Assembly: GCF_900608595.1 (NCBI RefSeq)
Contig: NZ_UWYY01000004.1
Span: 248,001 to 312,000, forward strand
DNA from: Promicromonospora panici
GTDB lineage: Bacteria; Actinomycetota; Actinomycetes; Actinomycetales; Cellulomonadaceae
DNA length: 64,000 nucleotides
Reading direction: 5' to 3'
Part shown: one piece after another, positions 62,226 to 64,000 of the stretch
How the letters are laid out: each line of letters starts with the position of its first letter
How positions within the stretch are numbered: the first letter of the stretch is position 1
Notes under the pieces: generated by a model
The model's input: the letters and a program-made list of their open reading frames with translations, nothing else
Database searches by the model: none
Told to the model about the DNA's origin: nothing
Made by a program: the position numbers and the translations under genes

Positions 62226-63722
62226 GTGGAAGCTCTCGACCTGGCACGCTGGCAGTTCGGCATCACCACCGTCTACCACTTCATCTTCGTGCCGCTCACG
62301 ATCGGCCTCGCGCCGCTGGTGGCCATCATGCAGACGGCCTGGGTCCGCACCGGGAACGAGCGGTGGCTGCGGCTGACGAAGTTCTTCGGGAAGCTGCTCC
62401 TGATCAACTTCGCGCTCGGCGTGGTCACCGGGATCGTGCAGGAGTTCCAGTTCGGGATGAACTGGAGCGAGTACTCCCGGTTCGTCGGCGACGTGTTCGG
62501 GGCGCCGCTCGCCATGGAGGCCCTCGCGGCGTTCTTCGTGGAGTCGACGTTCCTCGGCCTGTGGATCTTCGGCTGGGACCGCCTGAACAAGCGGGTCCAC
62601 CTCGCCTGCATCTGGGCCGTGGCCGTCGCGGTGAACCTGTCGGCCTTCTTCATTCTCGCCGCGAACTCGTGGATGCAGCACCCGGTGGGCGCCCGGTTCA
62701 ACCCCGAGACGGGCCGCGCCGAGATGGAGTCGATCTGGGCGATCCTCGGCAACAACACGCTGTGGGCGGCCTTCCCGCACGCCGTGGCCGCCGCGTTCCT
62801 CACGGCCGGGACGTTCGTGGCCGGGATCGCCGCGTGGTGGATGGTGCGTCTGGCTCGCACCAGGCGGGAGGAGTCGATCGAGCTCGCCCGCAACGTCTAC
62901 CGGCCCGCGGTGGTCCTGGGCACCGTGGTCATGCTGGTCGCGGGCGCCGGCGTCGCGCTGACGGGTGATGCCCAGGCCAAGCTGATGTACGAGCAGCAGC
63001 CCGGCAAGATGGCGTCGGCCGAGGCGCTGTGCGAGGGCGAGCAGGCCGCGAGCTTCTCGATCCTCACGATCGGCGACCTGTCCAACTCGTGCGCGGGCGT
63101 GCGGCACATCCTGGAGGTGCCGGGTCTGACCAGCTACCTCGGCACCGGCAGCTTCTCCGGGCCGGAGAGCTACCTGCCCGGCGTCAACGACGTGCAGGAG
63201 GAGTACTCCCAGCGGTACAGCGAGACCGACGACGCCGGCAACCCCATTTCGTACACACCGAACCTCGCCGTGACCTACTGGAGCTTCCGGCTCATGATCG
63301 GCTTCGCCGCCGGGTCCGCGCTGCTCGCCCTCGCCGCCCTCTGGTTCACCCGCGGCGGACGGGTGAGCGACAACCCCTGGCTCGCCAGGATCGGCATCGC
63401 CGCGATCCCCACGCCGTTCATCGCGTCGTCGTTCGGGTGGATCTTCACCGAGATGGGCCGCCAGCCCTGGGTGGTCGCGCCGAACCCCACGGGCATCGAC
63501 CAGATCCGGCTGCTCACGATGCGCGGCGTCTCCGAGGTGGTGAGCCCGGGCATGGTGATCACCTCGATGATCGTGTTCACCCTGCTCTACGGCGTGCTCG
63601 CCGTGGTCTGGTACCGGCTCATGCACCGGTACGCGGTCGAGGGAGTGCCCGCGACGGTCCGCGACGAGTCGCCCGAGGCCGCGAAGGACGAGACCGACCG
63701 GCCGCTCTCGTTCGCCTACTGA
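62226..63722 (+). CDS. cydA: Cytochrome bd ubiquinol/menaquinol oxidase subunit I
   Basis: A 498-residue haem subunit of cytochrome bd oxidase, which reduces oxygen with quinol at high affinity. It opens with LARWQFGITTVYHFIFVPLT, carrying the axial His of haem b595. The quinol-binding GRQPWVVAPNP segment and NWSEYSRFVGDVFGAPLAME are conserved. About nine membrane helices are present. GTG 62226 follows CAGGAG. cydB starts 49 bases after its stop. The Q-loop is of the short type. Confidence 0.95.
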   Translation: MEALDLARWQFGITTVYHFIFVPLTIGLAPLVAIMQTAWVRTGNERWLRLTKFFGKLLLINFALGVVTGIVQEFQFGMNWSEYSRFVGDVFGAPLAMEALAAFFVESTFLGLWIFGWDRLNKRVHLACIWAVAVAVNLSAFFILAANSWMQHPVGARFNPETGRAEMESIWAILGNNTLWAAFPHAVAAAFLTAGTFVAGIAAWWMVRLARTRREESIELARNVYRPAVVLGTVVMLVAGAGVALTGDAQAKLMYEQQPGKMASAEALCEGEQAASFSILTIGDLSNSCAGVRHILEVPGLTSYLGTGSFSGPESYLPGVNDVQEEYSQRYSETDDAGNPISYTPNLAVTYWSFRLMIGFAAGSALLALAALWFTRGGRVSDNPWLARIGIAAIPTPFIASSFGWIFTEMGRQPWVVAPNPTGIDQIRLLTMRGVSEVVSPGMVITSMIVFTLLYGVLAVVWYRLMHRYAVEGVPATVRDESPEAAKDETDRPLSFAY

Positions 63723-63771
63723 CCCGACTGCCGACCACCGCCAGAACCCAAGACTGACAAAGGACGTGACC

Positions 63772-64000
63772 GTGGACCTCGCACTCGTGTGGTTCTTCAT
63801 CATCGCGATTCTGTGGACCGGGTACCTCGTGCTCGAGGGCTTCGACTTCGGCGTCGGGATGCTGATGTCGCTGCTCCCGCGCGGTGACTCCGCGCACCGG
63901 GAGAAGGAGCGGCGGGTGCTGGTGAACAGCATCGGGCCGGTCTGGGACGGCAACGAGGTGTGGCTGATCACCGCCGTCGGCGCCACCTTCGCGGCATTCC
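63772..64000 (+). CDS. cydB: Cytochrome bd oxidase subunit II (partial)
   Basis: GTG 63772 with AAAGGACG upstream opens MDLALVWFFIIAILWTGYLV, followed by LEGFDFGVGMLMSLLP and GPVWDGNEVWLI, the invariant CydB N-terminal motifs. It is cut by the window edge after about 76 codons. It pairs with CydA in the membrane. Confidence 0.95.
   Translation, partial: MDLALVWFFIIAILWTGYLVLEGFDFGVGMLMSLLPRGDSAHREKERRVLVNSIGPVWDGNEVWLITAVGATFAAF

Noticed and set aside
61916..62968. Open frame running through the cydA promoter into cydA in another frame
   Set aside because: It overlaps the Rex operator and cydA, and its translation is low-complexity Arg/Gly-rich sequence.

Overview
The window is a high-GC actinobacterial chromosome segment. 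Gene content and order fit the Micrococcales, most likely Promicromonosporaceae/Cellulomonadaceae (Promicromonospora- or Cellulosimicrobium-like). This is inferred from the secreted ricin-lectin/GH43 arabinan enzymes, the rplU-rpmA-obgE-proB-proA-nadD-rsfS-gpgP order, a large actinobacterial RNase E and a Rex-type cydAB promoter. No phage, IS element, CRISPR array or plasmid gene is visible.

Layout. (1) 1-4.1 kb: an ECF sigma/anti-sigma pair, a deazaflavin-dependent reductase, a small membrane protein, and an SDR divergent from a TetR regulator with a clear operator. (2) 4.1-9.6 kb: a translationally coupled operon of ROK regulator, ABC permease, ATPase, binding protein and sulfatase, probably for uptake and cleavage of a sulfate ester. 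(3) 9.7-12.1 kb: a secreted GH43 glycosidase whose upstream element closely matches the one in front of the ROK gene. (4) 12.2-18.1 kb: a polyol system made of an ABC transporter without its own ATPase, a SorC-type regulator and a mannitol-type dehydrogenase. Copies of the motif CAGATGAGC mark the likely regulon. (5) 18.1-27.4 kb: decayed SDR, TetR and hydrolase genes, a WYL-furA-katG peroxide operon, an epoxide hydrolase, and an AztD-like zinc chaperone behind two Fur/Zur-type palindromes. (6) 27.4-36.8 kb: a MarR/MFS pair, a frameshifted HNH gene, a sulfotransferase, a LysR regulator and various enzymes, including a phosphoribosyltransferase-hydrolase fusion. (7) 37-42.6 kb: two tandem ricin-GH43 enzymes under a LacI-type operator, then sodA, a quinone reductase and an HxlR gene between two identical tRNA-Ala(GGC) genes. 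(8) 42.7-51.1 kb: the conserved housekeeping cluster, transcribed leftwards from rplU. (9) 51.1-53.9 kb: a 903-residue protein joining an EamA/DMT permease to a C-terminal betaine-type (OpuAC) substrate-binding domain. This is the most unusual gene here. (10) 54-64 kb: a Pcm-like methyltransferase, a fatty acid desaturase, thymidine kinase, an acyltransferase, RNase E, and cydA plus the start of cydB behind a near-consensus Rex operator.

Besides the genes, the window holds a dispersed 63-bp palindromic repeat (two full copies with conserved loops), an interlocking hairpin element at 55.9-56.0 kb, and several regulator-less palindromic operators. All function calls come from reading motifs by eye; no database search was run.
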